A stretch of DNA of 64,000 nucleotides. It comes from Lautropia sp. Its GTDB lineage: Bacteria; Pseudomonadota; Gammaproteobacteria; Burkholderiales; Burkholderiaceae_E. Numbering within the stretch: position 1 is the stretch's first letter; every line of letters starts with the position of its first letter. The stretch is taken from assembly GCA_030530775.1 (NCBI GenBank), contig JAUMUG010000002.1:186001-250000 (forward strand), written 5' to 3'. Positions 28,058 to 37,384 of the stretch are shown one piece after another. The notes under the pieces were generated by a model, which saw nothing but the letters and a program-made list of their open reading frames with translations, did not search any database and was not told the origin of the DNA. The translations under genes were made by a program, and so were the position numbers.

Positions 28058-28309
28058 ACGGTTTTTTGCAAAGGAAGAAAGACGACAGTATGAACAGCTG
28101 TGCGCAGCAGTGCCAGCCGATCTGCAAGCGCTGTCCTGTCCAGCCGACAGGATGCCGTCACCGGGACCAGAGGCTCCGGCCATGAAAGCCGCAATGGCGG
28201 AAACAGCCTCGCCGAGCGCGGCCCGTGAACGATGCGAAGCCTCACCACGGGCGCATGAAAGGCAAAGCCAGAAGACATTTCTCCTGCACGGGCTATCGGT
28301 TTCGGCTTT

Positions 28310-28329
28310 AAACTACTTTACTGTAGTTT
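28310..28329 (+). promoter_or_regulatory. Perfect inverted repeat just before the glycine riboswitch
   Basis: AAACTAC (28310-28316), TTTACT, GTAGTTT (28323-28329). The TTTACT centre could be a -10 element for a transcript starting near the riboswitch, in which case the repeat would be an operator over the promoter. No good -35 is seen, so this is tentative. Confidence 0.4.
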
Positions 28330-28342
28330 GATCGAATCGATG

Positions 28343-28580
28343 TCGGGAGAGACCGCTGGCCGCCATGGGCGCCACGGCGCCGAAGGAACGACCGCCCCGG
28401 AAACTCTCAGGCAAAAGGACTGGCATCATCTCGCAGCGTACTCTGAAGAACAGTCGGCCGCCATCGTCAGCCTTCATACCGAAGGAGCAAGCGGCAGAAG
28501 TTTCGGCCCGATCATCCATGCACGTCCCGATGATCGCTGCCGGGTCCGGTCGTGAATCTCTCAGGTCAAAGACAGAGGGG
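28343..28580 (+). ncRNA. Tandem glycine riboswitch
   Basis: Two glycine aptamers lie in series. The first runs from CGGGAGAGACCGC (28344) through GCGCCGAAGGAACGACCGCC to AACTCTCAGGCAAAAGGAC (about 28420). The second opens with CTCTGAAGAACAG (28441), contains ACCGAAGGAGCAAGCGGC and closes with AATCTCTCAGGTCAAAGACAGAG. These are the conserved cores and the CTCTCAGGxAAA linker pattern of the family. In the second aptamer one stem is extended by a perfect CGATCATC/GATGATCG helix (28509-28516 with 28529-28536). The switch lies directly upstream of a DadA-type flavoprotein gene, so glycine probably controls oxidative amino-acid catabolism here. Confidence 0.93.
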
Positions 28581-28583
28581 AGC

Positions 28584-28625
28584 ATTCCGTGCATTCCATT
28601 CTCGTATTTCTGCGATGTACGGAAT
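28584..28625 (+). promoter_or_regulatory. Hairpin in the riboswitch expression platform
   Basis: ATTCCGTGCAT (28584-28594) pairs with ATGTACGGAAT (28615-28625), an 11-bp stem with one G-T pair and a 20-base loop. No T-run follows, so it is not an intrinsic terminator. The GGAG of the next gene lies about 15 bases past the stem, which would fit control of translation start or a Rho-dependent mechanism. Confidence 0.5.
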
Positions 28626-28657
28626 CACCCCGCGGCATGACGGAGCTTGAATAAATC

Positions 28658-29899
28658 ATGAAATCGATTGCTGTCATCGGCGGTGGCATCACGGGTGTCA
28701 CCGCGGCCTACGCGCTGCTCATGCGCGGTTTCGATGTCACGCTCTACGAGCGGCACCGCTATGCCGCCATGGAGACATCCTTTGCCAACGGCGGCCAGCT
28801 GTCGGCCTCCAACGCCGAAGTCTGGACCAGCTGGTCCACGGTGATGAAGGGCCTGAAGTGGATGCTGAAGAACGACGCACCTCTGCTGCTGAACCCCAAG
28901 CCCAGCTGGCACAAGCTTTCCTGGCTCGGTGAGTTCTTGCGCGCCATCCCCGACTACGGGAAGAACACCATCGACACCACACGCCTGGCCATCGAAGCGC
29001 GTGCACACCTGTTCAGCTGGGCCGAAACCGAGAACATCGATTTCGACCTGAAGAAAAAGGGCATCCTGCACATCTACCGCGACAAGGCCGGCTTCAACCA
29101 CGCTGCCAAGGTCTCGGAACTGCTGGCCCAGGGTGGCCTGGAACGCCGGCCGGTCACGCCCGAAGAAATGCGTGCCATCGAACCGACGCTGTCCGGCACC
29201 TATTATGGCGGCTATTTCACCGAAAGCGATTCGACCGGCGACATCCACAAGTTCACCAACGGTCTGGCCGACGCCGTGGCCCGGCATGGCGGCAAATGCC
29301 GCTACGAAACCGGGGTCGAATCGATCACCCTGTCCACCGACGGCCGCCGGGCACAGGTCGTCTCCCGACACAAGGGCGAAGTCTCCACCGATGGCTTCGA
29401 CGGTGTCGTGATCAGCGCCGGTGTCAACAGCCGCCGACTGGCCACCACCCTGGGTGACCGGATCAATGTGTACCCGGTCAAGGGCTATTCGATCACCGTC
29501 AACCTCAACGACCAAAAGAGCCAGGCCGCCGCCCCGCAGGTCAGTCTGCTGGACGACGAAACCAAGTTGGTCAGCAGCCGCTTCGGTGATACCCGCTTCC
29601 GCGTCGCCGGCACGGCCGAATTCAACGGCATCAACCGCGACATCCGTGCCGACCGAATCCAGCCGCTGATCGATTGGGTCAATGAATGCTTCCCCGACGT
29701 CGACACCCGCAGTGTGGTGCCGTGGGCCGGTCTGCGGCCGATGATGCCGAACCTGATGCCCCGGGCCATCCGCGGCAAGGCACCTTGTGTGTTCTACAAC
29801 ACCGGCCACGGCCACCTCGGCTGGACGCTGTCGGCCGCCACGGCCGAGATGATCGGCAGCACCGTCGAGTCCGCGCTGGGCAAACAATCCGGGCAATGA
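28658..29899 (+). CDS. dadA: D-amino acid dehydrogenase, small subunit (DadA-like)
   Basis: This is an FAD-dependent membrane-associated dehydrogenase that oxidises D-amino acids, typically D-alanine, to the keto acid and ammonia, passing electrons to quinones. It has 413 residues. The N-terminal dinucleotide fold AVIGGGITGVTAAYALLMRG is intact, followed by the family stretch ETSFANGGQLSASNAEVWTSW. The C-terminal FAD segment is GHGHLGWTLSAATAEMI with PWAGLRPMMP before it. The gene is directly downstream of a glycine riboswitch, so glycine itself or a glycine-related amino acid may be the real substrate or signal. GGAG precedes the start by about 14 bases. Confidence 0.92.
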   Translation: MKSIAVIGGGITGVTAAYALLMRGFDVTLYERHRYAAMETSFANGGQLSASNAEVWTSWSTVMKGLKWMLKNDAPLLLNPKPSWHKLSWLGEFLRAIPDYGKNTIDTTRLAIEARAHLFSWAETENIDFDLKKKGILHIYRDKAGFNHAAKVSELLAQGGLERRPVTPEEMRAIEPTLSGTYYGGYFTESDSTGDIHKFTNGLADAVARHGGKCRYETGVESITLSTDGRRAQVVSRHKGEVSTDGFDGVVISAGVNSRRLATTLGDRINVYPVKGYSITVNLNDQKSQAAAPQVSLLDDETKLVSSRFGDTRFRVAGTAEFNGINRDIRADRIQPLIDWVNECFPDVDTRSVVPWAGLRPMMPNLMPRAIRGKAPCVFYNTGHGHLGWTLSAATAEMIGSTVESALGKQSGQ

Positions 29900-29910
29900 A
29901 CAACCGCCAA

Positions 29911-29963
29911 AACACGAGCAGCGGGACGAGCTCAGAACCCGTCCCGTTGGTGTGGTGTTTTTT
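29911..29963 (+). terminator. Terminator after dadA, probably bidirectional
   Basis: CGGGACG (29922-29928) pairs with CGTCCCG (29940-29946). The flanking AACACGAGCAG and TTGGTGTGGTGTT partly extend the stem and a six-T run ends at 29963. The minus strand also has T-rich sequence after the stem (GTGTTTT), so it can serve the convergent hemH gene. Confidence 0.75.
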
Positions 29964-30035
29964 GCTGGTCGCCATCATGCCGGCACGAACCTCTCGGACG
30001 AGTCGCGACAGACAGGACAGACACGCTGACGCGAT

Positions 30036-31088
30036 TCAACCCTTGCGCCGCACGACATCGATTTCTCGGGTGCCCCAGCCGGACAGTTCGTTGCCAACCA
30101 GATCGGCCATGGCGTGGATCCACAGCGGCGCATCGTTCAGACAATCGATATAGCGGAAACGGTCGCCACCGGCGCGCATGAAGGCGTTGTGCACCTCCAT
30201 GTCGATTTCTTCCAAGGTCTCGATGCAGTCGGCCACGAAGCCCGGGCAGATGACATCGATGTGCTTGACGCCCTGCCGGGCCAGCGCCTCGACCGTCGGC
30301 TGGGTATAGGGTTTGATCCACTCCGCACGGCCGAACAGCGATTGATAGGTCACCAGCCAGTCATCGGCTCCCAGATCGAGTGCAGACGCCACCAGCTCGG
30401 CCGTGCGGCGGCACTGTCGATCGTATGGATCGCCCCGCTCGATGTTGCGCTGTGGCAGGCCATGAAAGCTGAACACCAGTTTCTGGGGCCGCTCTCCCCC
30501 TTCGTTGCGCCAGCGCTGCCGGACACTGTCGGCCAGCGCCGCCACATAACCGGGGTCCTCGTGGAAATCCTGCACGAAGCGCATGGCCGGCACCGAGTGC
30601 CAGTGCTTGAACTCACGGGCCAGCGCATCGAAAACCGAGGCCGTCGTGGTGCCGGAGTACTGGGGGTACATGGGCAACACCAGAAGGCGCTGAATGCCAC
30701 GATCGCGGAGATCGCGCAAAGTCTGTATCAGTGACGGATTGCCATAGCGCATGGCCCAGACCACTTCCACCAGCCGGCCACGCTTCTTCAGCTCCTCCTG
30801 CAGCTCTTCGGCTTGCCGACGGGTATACACGGTCAATGGCGAGCCCTCTTCCATCCAGATTTTCTTGTATTTGGCTGCTGATGCCCTGGGCCGTGTGTTC
30901 AGCACATATCCATGCAGAATCGGCAACCAGAGCGCACGGGGCAGTTCCACCACGCGGGGATCGGCCAGAAATTCGCTCAGATAGCGGCGCACCGCAGCCG
31001 GCTCGGGCCGATCGGGACTGCCCAGCTGCACCAGCAGCACTGCCGCCCGGGGGGACAGATCGGGCTCCTGCCGTGTCCGCTTCGTCAT
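30036..31088 (-). CDS. hemH: Ferrochelatase
   Basis: This enzyme inserts Fe2+ into protoporphyrin IX, the last step of protoheme synthesis. It has 350 residues. AAVLLVQLGSPDRPEP is the N-terminal signature, LVFSFHGLPQRNIERGDPY contains the catalytic His, and CPGFVADCIETLEEIDME holds the conserved Glu region. It lies 123 bases downstream of hrcA on the same strand, the usual Burkholderiales arrangement. Confidence 0.96.
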   Translation of the reverse strand: MTKRTRQEPDLSPRAAVLLVQLGSPDRPEPAAVRRYLSEFLADPRVVELPRALWLPILHGYVLNTRPRASAAKYKKIWMEEGSPLTVYTRRQAEELQEELKKRGRLVEVVWAMRYGNPSLIQTLRDLRDRGIQRLLVLPMYPQYSGTTTASVFDALAREFKHWHSVPAMRFVQDFHEDPGYVAALADSVRQRWRNEGGERPQKLVFSFHGLPQRNIERGDPYDRQCRRTAELVASALDLGADDWLVTYQSLFGRAEWIKPYTQPTVEALARQGVKHIDVICPGFVADCIETLEEIDMEVHNAFMRAGGDRFRYIDCLNDAPLWIHAMADLVGNELSGWGTREIDVVRRKG

Positions 31089-31211
31089 GTGTTCGTTTCC
31101 TTCAGAAAAAACCCGCCATCTCCCGCCCCGCTCCGGCCCAATCGGTCACCCCGTTGCGGCCCGATGTCGCAGACGAGCCAGACGGAGCGCGAAAGTCGAT
31201 GACGCCGCATC

Positions 31212-32234
31212 TCAATCATCCCCGCCCTGGTCCAGCGCCGAGGACAGCAGCTTGGCGGTGATGTCGACGATCGGAATCATCCGCTGATAGGGCATCCGGG
31301 TCGGGCCGATCACGCCGAGCGTGCCAACCACCTTGCCATCGACCTGGTAAGGAGCCACCACCATCGACAGCTCTTCCATCGGCACCAGGTCCGATTCTCC
31401 ACCAATGTAGATCTGAACCCCATCGGCTCGAACCGAAGCGTCCATCAGCTGCAACAGATCGGTACGGCGCTCGAAGAGGCTGAACAACTGCTTGAGCCGT
31501 GCCATGTCATCGGCAAAATCCGGCAGCCCCACGAAGTTGCTGCGACCGGCGATCAGCATCTTGTCACTGTCGTCACGCACGGCTTCACTGCCCGCATCCA
31601 CCGCCCGCTGCATCAACACACTGATGTCACGGCGCAACTCGGCCAGCTCACGGCTCAGCCGACGCTTGATCTCATCGAAACTCAGACCTGCAAAATGCGC
31701 ATTGATATAGTTGGCTGCCTCATTCAGCTCGGAAGCACCGTATTCCCGATCGACCTGCAGCATCCGGTTGTGCACATCGCCATCGGGCGACACGACGATC
31801 AGCAGCACCCGCCGGGTCGAAAGCCGCAGAAACTCGATATGCCGGAAAGTTTCCTCGCCCCGTTGCGTGGATACAACACCGACGAAGGACGACAGCCTGG
31901 AAAGCAACGATGCGGCCTGTGTCAGCAAGCGTTTGGGCTCCTCGACCGCCAGCGCACCCTGGATATCGGAAGTCTCCCCCTCGGGCAGCGGCTGCACGGT
32001 CAGCAACGAATCGACGAACAGCCGATAGCCCCGCGCAGTGGGAATGCGCCCGCCGGAGGTGTGCCTCGCCATGATCAACCCGTGCTCCTCCAGATCGGCC
32101 ATCACGTTGCGGATGGTGGCCGGTGACAGATTGAGCTTCGAGCGCTCGGACAACGTACGGGAACCCACCGGCTGGCCCTCGACGATGTAGTGCTCGATCA
32201 GAGTTTTCAACAGGAAACGGGAACGATCATCCAT
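31212..32234 (-). CDS. hrcA: Heat-inducible transcription repressor HrcA
   Basis: HrcA binds the CIRCE inverted repeat upstream of groESL, and in some species dnaK, and represses them until heat shock. It has 340 residues. The N-terminal winged helix has [27 protein letters not shown] and [17 protein letters not shown]. The GAF-like body includes [22 protein letters not shown], and the C-terminus has [20 protein letters not shown] see no CIRCE element in this window. The grpE and dnaK promoters here are of sigma-32 type instead, so HrcA targets probably lie elsewhere. It is divergent from nadK. Confidence 0.97.
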   Translation of the reverse strand: MDDRSRFLLKTLIEHYIVEGQPVGSRTLSERSKLNLSPATIRNVMADLEEHGLIMARHTSGGRIPTARGYRLFVDSLLTVQPLPEGETSDIQGALAVEEPKRLLTQAASLLSRLSSFVGVVSTQRGEETFRHIEFLRLSTRRVLLIVVSPDGDVHNRMLQVDREYGASELNEAANYINAHFAGLSFDEIKRRLSRELAELRRDISVLMQRAVDAGSEAVRDDSDKMLIAGRSNFVGLPDFADDMARLKQLFSLFERRTDLLQLMDASVRADGVQIYIGGESDLVPMEELSMVVAPYQVDGKVVGTLGVIGPTRMPYQRMIPIVDITAKLLSSALDQGGDD

Positions 32235-32352
32235 GACAAAAAACCAACACAGCAGATACCCGGACCGGGTCGAGGGAAGTCAAGCGTGATTGTTCAGGAG
32301 TTACCGCATAAAGCCATAGCTCATTTAAGTTGAATTATGTTTCAATCCATGT

Positions 32353-33228
32353 ATGAGCGCCCATGTCAAGACCGTTGCCTTGTTTGGCCGGCCACAGGCC
32401 GACGATCTGACCGCACCCATTCTCGGCGATATCGAACGATGGTTGCGGCAACGCGGCATCATGGTCTTGACGCCCACCAATCGCAACAACATCCGGTCGA
32501 TCCAGTCGGTTGGCCGCCGCGCCGATCTGGCCATCGTCGTCGGTGGCGATGGCACCATGCTCGGTATCGCCCGCACCCTGGCGCCGCTCGGCGTGCCATT
32601 GGTCGGTGTCAATCGTGGCCGCCTCGGCTTCATCACCGATATTCCGATCTCGCGCTGGCCCAGCTCGCTGGAAGCCATTCTGGATGGACATTTCGAGATC
32701 GAAGACCGCGCGCTGATCGAAGTCTCCGCCTACCGTGGCGATCAACTCTTCTTCCATTCCCGCGCGCTCAACGACGTCGTCATCAGCCGCAGTTCGCGCA
32801 CCGGTCTGATCGAAATCGAAGTCTGTGTCGACGATCTGTTCATGTACAGCCCCCGGGCCGATGGTCTGATCGTCGCCACCCCGACCGGTTCCACCGCCTA
32901 CGCCCTGTCGGTCAACGGCCCTATCATGCATCCCTCTCTGCAGGGCTTCGTACTGGCACCGGTTGCCCCGCAGGCCCTGTCCAACCGGCCGATCATCCTG
33001 CCGGATCACTGCGAGGTCGAGCTGACCATCCGCCATGGCAAGCGCTCGCGCCTGAATTGCGATATGCAGTCTTTTGCCGACCTACAAGTGGGCGATCGAA
33101 TCATCCTGCGCCGCTCGGCCGATTCCAGCCGCTTTTTGCACCCACCCGGCTACAGCTACTACGCCACCCTGCGCACCAAGCTCAACTGGCACGAAATCCC
33201 GGGTTTCGAAACCAGCCGCAAAACCTGA
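32353..33228 (+). CDS. nadK: NAD kinase
   Basis: NAD kinase phosphorylates NAD+ to NADP+. The product of 291 residues contains the signature VVGGDGTMLGIARTL near residue 63 and the second conserved block GLIVATPTGSTAYALSVNGP. The NRGRLGFITDI loop follows the expected spacing. The 118 bases between it and divergent hrcA must hold both promoters; no clear boxes could be assigned. It belongs to the conserved hrcA/nadK/recN neighbourhood. Confidence 0.97.
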   Translation: MSAHVKTVALFGRPQADDLTAPILGDIERWLRQRGIMVLTPTNRNNIRSIQSVGRRADLAIVVGGDGTMLGIARTLAPLGVPLVGVNRGRLGFITDIPISRWPSSLEAILDGHFEIEDRALIEVSAYRGDQLFFHSRALNDVVISRSSRTGLIEIEVCVDDLFMYSPRADGLIVATPTGSTAYALSVNGPIMHPSLQGFVLAPVAPQALSNRPIILPDHCEVELTIRHGKRSRLNCDMQSFADLQVGDRIILRRSADSSRFLHPPGYSYYATLRTKLNWHEIPGFETSRKT

Positions 33229-33664
33229 GTCTGCAGCGAGCTTGCAGGCGCCTGCGATCCTGCTTCGACGCGCTGGAGGTATCAGGACGGATCCAACGCG
33301 ACGCCAATGGACACCAGTACCGAGCCATATGACACCAGCACCGAGCCATATCGGCCGATAAGATACCGACCGGCCCGATCGGCACCGATCAACGCCAATC
33401 GATGCCAAACGAGACAGACCAAAGGGTCGTGCAGCTCCGATGATGTCTGCGGCAAACCCCGTCGCGTCCACGGCAGATGTCGCAGGCAGGTGTCGTATCG
33501 TCCAATGTCCTAAACCAACCGTGAGAAGTCTAAGCCACGACGCCAGTACACAAACAGCATCATTCACAATATGATACTGGATGCACGGACAGTGCTTCTG
33601 TAGTATTCCTCATTTGTGTCCACGTTCGACATCATCCGCTGGCGATCGTTTCGGAGAATCTCTC
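33229..33664. other. Spacer nadK-recN with a tandem repeat and an SOS box
   Basis: The spacer is non-coding. It contains a 21-base tandem duplication (33310-33330 and 33331-33351, one mismatch) and, just upstream of recN, an LexA-like box at 33575-33594. TATGAT at 33570-33575 could be the -10 of the recN promoter, overlapped by the box. Confidence 0.55.
33575..33594 (+). promoter_or_regulatory. LexA (SOS) box for recN
   Basis: TACTG, ten bases, CAGTG: this follows the LexA pattern CTG-N10-CAG with the outer T/A and G bases also fitting. It lies 71 bases before the recN start and overlaps a possible -10 TATGAT. recN is a classical SOS gene, which supports the assignment. Confidence 0.7.
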
Positions 33665-35320
33665 ATGCTGAACTGGCTGCGCCTCAAAGACTTTGTGATC
33701 GTCGAATCGGCCGAAATCGAGTTCGGCCGGGGCTTTACGGTGTTGACCGGGGAAACCGGCGCCGGCAAATCGATCCTGCTCGATGCCATGGGGCTGGTGC
33801 TGGGTGCGCGCGGCGATGCCACACTGGTGCGCGAAGGTGCCGAACGAGCCGACATCTCAGCCCAGTTCGAAATCGATCGGGCGCTGTCCGACTGGCTGGA
33901 CGAGCACGATCTGGGCGGCGATCCGGGCCAGCTGCTACTACGCCGCATCGTCGAAAAGGACGGCCGTTCCCGCGCCCAGATCAACGGCCACCCCAGTACC
34001 ATCGCCCGGCTGCGCGAACTCAGCGAGCGGTTGGTCGATATCCACGGCCAGCACGAATCGCAACTGCTGCTGCGCGCCGGCGCCCAGCGCGAACTGCTCG
34101 ACCGTCTGGGCGGGCAGGACAAACAGCTGAGCGAACTGGGCCAACGCTGGCAGCGCTGGCAAAAAGCCAAGGCCGCTCTGGATGCGGCCCTGACCGGTTC
34201 CCGCGAAGCGGCCATCCGACTGGAACGCCTGAACTGGGAAATCGATGAACTGCAGCAACTGCGGCTCACCCCTGGTGAATGGGAGGCGCTGAGCGCCGAA
34301 CAGCAGCGGCTGGCCCACGCCCACGACCTGCTGGCCGGCACCGAAATGCTGGCCGATGCGCTGGAACGCGACGAAGACTCGATCAGCGGCCGGCTGTCCG
34401 GTATGCAGAGCAAGCTGCGCACACTGGCCGACATCGACCCTGCCCTGAAGAACGCGGCCGAGCTGCTCGACTCGGCGCTGATCCAGGTCGATGAAGCCGC
34501 CAGCGAACTGGCCGCCTACGCCCAGCGCGTCGACATCGATCCCGAACGCTTTGCCGAAGTCGAACAAAGGGTGGCCAGCCTGTTCAACACCGCCCGCAAA
34601 CTGCGCCTGCAACCACAGGATCTGGCCCAGCATCTGGTCGACCTGCAGACCGAGCTGGACGCCATCGGCGCTGCGGCCGACATCGACCGGTTGGAAGATG
34701 TCTGCGCCGAAACGGAAGCGTCCTATCGCCAGCTGGCCGCGGAGGTTTCCAAGAAGCGCCACGAGACCGCCAGCGATCTGGCCCGGGCCGTCAGCGAGCA
34801 GATAGACCGCCTCGGCATGAAAGGCACCCGCCTGCTGATCGGTTGCACCGACACCCAACCCGGCCCGGCCGGTACCGATGCCGTGGAATTCCAGATCGCC
34901 GCCCACGAAAGCGCCACCCCGCGGCCCATCGCCAAGGTGGCCTCGGGCGGAGAACTCTCCCGCATCGGCTTGGCCATCTCGGTACTGGCCGCCAAAGCCG
35001 CCCCGGTCTCCATCCTGATATTCGACGAAGCCGACACCGGCGTCGGCGGTGCCGTGGCTGCCGTCATCGGCGAGCTGATGCAGAAACTCGCGCAGGACTC
35101 GCAGGTGCTGTGCGTCACCCACCTGCCCCAGGTCGCCAGCCGCGCCGATCATCACCTCAAGGTCAGCAAAACCAAATCCAGCCACAGCGTCTCGAGCCAG
35201 GTCGCACTGCTTCCCCCCGCCGAGCGCATCGAAGAAATCGCCCGCATGCTGGGCGGCAAGAAGATCACCGACAGCACCCTGGCACTGGCCACCGAGCTGA
35301 TCGAGTCGAGCCGGCGGTGA
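33665..35320 (+). CDS. recN: DNA repair protein RecN
   Basis: This is an SMC-like ATPase involved in double-strand-break repair. ATG 33665 gives MLNWLRLKDFVIVESAEIE and 551 residues. Walker A TGETGAGKSILLDAMG is near residue 30. A long coiled-coil with Gln/Leu/Arg-rich heptads occupies about 150-350. The C-terminal half carries KVASGGELSRIGLAISVLAA (ABC signature) and ILIFDEADTGVGG (Walker B), then CVTHLPQVASRADHH. Transcription is probably under LexA control. Confidence 0.97.
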   Translation: MLNWLRLKDFVIVESAEIEFGRGFTVLTGETGAGKSILLDAMGLVLGARGDATLVREGAERADISAQFEIDRALSDWLDEHDLGGDPGQLLLRRIVEKDGRSRAQINGHPSTIARLRELSERLVDIHGQHESQLLLRAGAQRELLDRLGGQDKQLSELGQRWQRWQKAKAALDAALTGSREAAIRLERLNWEIDELQQLRLTPGEWEALSAEQQRLAHAHDLLAGTEMLADALERDEDSISGRLSGMQSKLRTLADIDPALKNAAELLDSALIQVDEAASELAAYAQRVDIDPERFAEVEQRVASLFNTARKLRLQPQDLAQHLVDLQTELDAIGAAADIDRLEDVCAETEASYRQLAAEVSKKRHETASDLARAVSEQIDRLGMKGTRLLIGCTDTQPGPAGTDAVEFQIAAHESATPRPIAKVASGGELSRIGLAISVLAAKAAPVSILIFDEADTGVGGAVAAVIGELMQKLAQDSQVLCVTHLPQVASRADHHLKVSKTKSSHSVSSQVALLPPAERIEEIARMLGGKKITDSTLALATELIESSRR

Positions 35321-35408
35321 AAGCGCAAGTGTGCACCGGGAGCCGAAAACGAAGCGTGAACCGATCGGCACCGACCGGGCCTGGCTGAATGAACTTTTCG
35401 GGGGGAGC

Positions 35409-35455
35409 TCGGGCCCATCGTCAGCGTTTCAAGGAGGTCGGGTCCATCGTCAGCG
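35409..35455 (+). repeat. Short direct repeat downstream of recN
   Basis: An 18-base unit TCGGGYCCATCGTCAGCG occurs at 35409-35426 and 35438-35455 with a single C/T difference and a 29-base period. It lies in the spacer between convergent recN and the efflux channel gene and has no recognised role. Confidence 0.55.
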
Positions 35456-35551
35456 CTGCAACCAAATGGAATCCATGAGAGGCTTTCCGAGTCGAATCGA
35501 TGGCAGCCGACTCGATCGCATCGATCCAAGCCCGATTGCAGACACGCTGAT

Positions 35552-37279
35552 CTACGGCTCGACACCCGAGCCCTCATCCCACCCTCCCCCCAGTGCAGCC
35601 ATCAAGCTGACGTAGGCATTCAGGCGTTCGGCCTGCAGGCTCAGGAGTTCGTCACGGCTGCCGAGGGTCAGACGTTCGGCGGTGGCCAGTTCGAGGTAGT
35701 TGACGAGGCCACTTTGGTAACGGTTGCGCACGACGCGCTCGGCGGCTTCGGCCAAGCGCACCAGTTCCTGCTGGTCGACGGTCTGTTTGGCCAGTGTCCG
35801 GTTGGCCAGCAACGCGTCTTCGATTTCCTGCAGCGCGGTCAACACCTGCTGACGGTAGGCGGCCACGGTTTCGTCGTATAGCGCCTCCTGCTGGGCCAGC
35901 GCGGCACGGCGAGCGCCGCCATCGAATAGAGTTGCGGCCAGCTGGGTACCCAGCGACCAGGTGCGCAGCGGCGACGAGATCAAATCGGCAAAGGTGCCTG
36001 CACCCAGCCCCAGCGCGGAGCTGAAGCTGAGATCGGGCAACCAGGCACCATGGGCGATACCGACGCTGGCATTGGCCATGGCGACCTTGCGTTCGGCGGA
36101 ACGCACGTCGGGGCGACGGCGCAGCAGATCGATGGACAGGGTGTCGGGCAAGGCTGGCACATCCGCCAATGCGCCTTGCCCGGGGGCGATCCGCAGGGCC
36201 ACCGGCGGCTTGCCGAGCAGCACGGCGATGGCATGCCGTTCTGTCGCCCGGCTGCGCTCCAGCGCATGGCGCTGGGTGATGACGGACTGCAGTTGGGTTT
36301 CGGCCTGCAGCACATCGGCACGTGCCACCAGACCGGACGCGTACTGGTTGCGGGTCAGCTGCAACGAACGCTCGCTGGACGCGATGCTTCGGGTCAGCAA
36401 CTGCAGGCGCTGCTCGGCCAATCGCATCCGCCAATAGGCCTGGATCAGATTGACCTGCACCTGCAGTTCGATGGCACGCCGATCGGCCTGCGCGACGGCC
36501 AGCGAAGCTTCGCTGGACGCGACCTGTGCGGCCACCCTGCCCCAGACGTCCGGTGTCCAGCTGATGTTGGCACCGGCGCTGTAGCTGTTGCCGACACCAC
36601 GGCTGGAACCGTTTTGTGTCACACTGCCGCCATCGCTGCCGCTCGCGCTGTTGAGAGCACTGCCGGAGCGGTTGTCACGCTGCACGCCGAGGCTGGCCCC
36701 CAACTGAGGCCGACGCGATGCACCCGCTCCCGACAGCACGGCTTCAGCCTGGCGCAAACGGGCGGCCGCCTGCTGAATCTGCAAGTTGGAGGCCGACAGC
36801 TGCGTCAGCAATTCGGCCAGCGCCGGGTCATTGAAAACGCTGCCTGACAGCAGACCGACGACGGGCACGGAGGCCACGGACTGCGCAGACGTCGTGTCAA
36901 TCACCGTATCGGTCGTCGCCTTCGATGCCATTGCGGCAGCCCGCCCAGTCGACTCACGGGTTGTGGTCACTGCGGCCCCCACTTCCTCTCCCGTTTCCAC
37001 AGCCGCTTGCGCAGCAGACGCGCCCGCACCGCTCACCGTCCGGGCAGACGACACATCGGGCGATCCCGTGGCCGCCTGCTGTGCTGACACCGCTGCACGC
37101 TCGGCCGGTGAAGCCAGATGCCAGCCTTCGTTCTGCGCCAGCGGTGTGTCGAGCACCGCTTCGGGCTGCCGGTATTCGGACAACACGCTGCAGCCGGAGG
37201 CGGCCAGCACGAGAACCGACACCCGCACTGCACGCAAGACACAGGCAAAAGGGTCGAACTGATTTGAATCACATTTCAT
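35552..37279 (-). CDS. Outer-membrane efflux lipoprotein of an RND system (NodT/OprM type)
   Basis: This is the outer-membrane channel of the tripartite RND pump encoded just upstream, 575 residues. From ATG 37279 the signal peptide VSVLVLAASGC puts the lipidated Cys at about residue 30. After an unusual linker of about 110 residues rich in Ala, Ser, Thr and Val come the two OEP domains, with QQAAARLRQAEAVL, YSAGANISWTPDVWGRV, RAIELQVQVNLIQAYWRMR and LDTLSIDLLRRRPDVRSAER-like family blocks. The linker is not seen in typical OprM. It starts 105 bases after the second permease gene and is the last gene of the operon. Confidence 0.9.
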   Translation of the reverse strand: MKCDSNQFDPFACVLRAVRVSVLVLAASGCSVLSEYRQPEAVLDTPLAQNEGWHLASPAERAAVSAQQAATGSPDVSSARTVSGAGASAAQAAVETGEEVGAAVTTTRESTGRAAAMASKATTDTVIDTTSAQSVASVPVVGLLSGSVFNDPALAELLTQLSASNLQIQQAAARLRQAEAVLSGAGASRRPQLGASLGVQRDNRSGSALNSASGSDGGSVTQNGSSRGVGNSYSAGANISWTPDVWGRVAAQVASSEASLAVAQADRRAIELQVQVNLIQAYWRMRLAEQRLQLLTRSIASSERSLQLTRNQYASGLVARADVLQAETQLQSVITQRHALERSRATERHAIAVLLGKPPVALRIAPGQGALADVPALPDTLSIDLLRRRPDVRSAERKVAMANASVGIAHGAWLPDLSFSSALGLGAGTFADLISSPLRTWSLGTQLAATLFDGGARRAALAQQEALYDETVAAYRQQVLTALQEIEDALLANRTLAKQTVDQQELVRLAEAAERVVRNRYQSGLVNYLELATAERLTLGSRDELLSLQAERLNAYVSLMAALGGGWDEGSGVEP

Positions 37280-37384
37280 GAAAACGACCATCCGATCTGA
37301 ACAGCATCGACAAGCAAACGAACCCGAGACCGACCAGTACCCCGCCCGGTCACCAGCAAGAACGACACATGCTTCCAAAAACGT

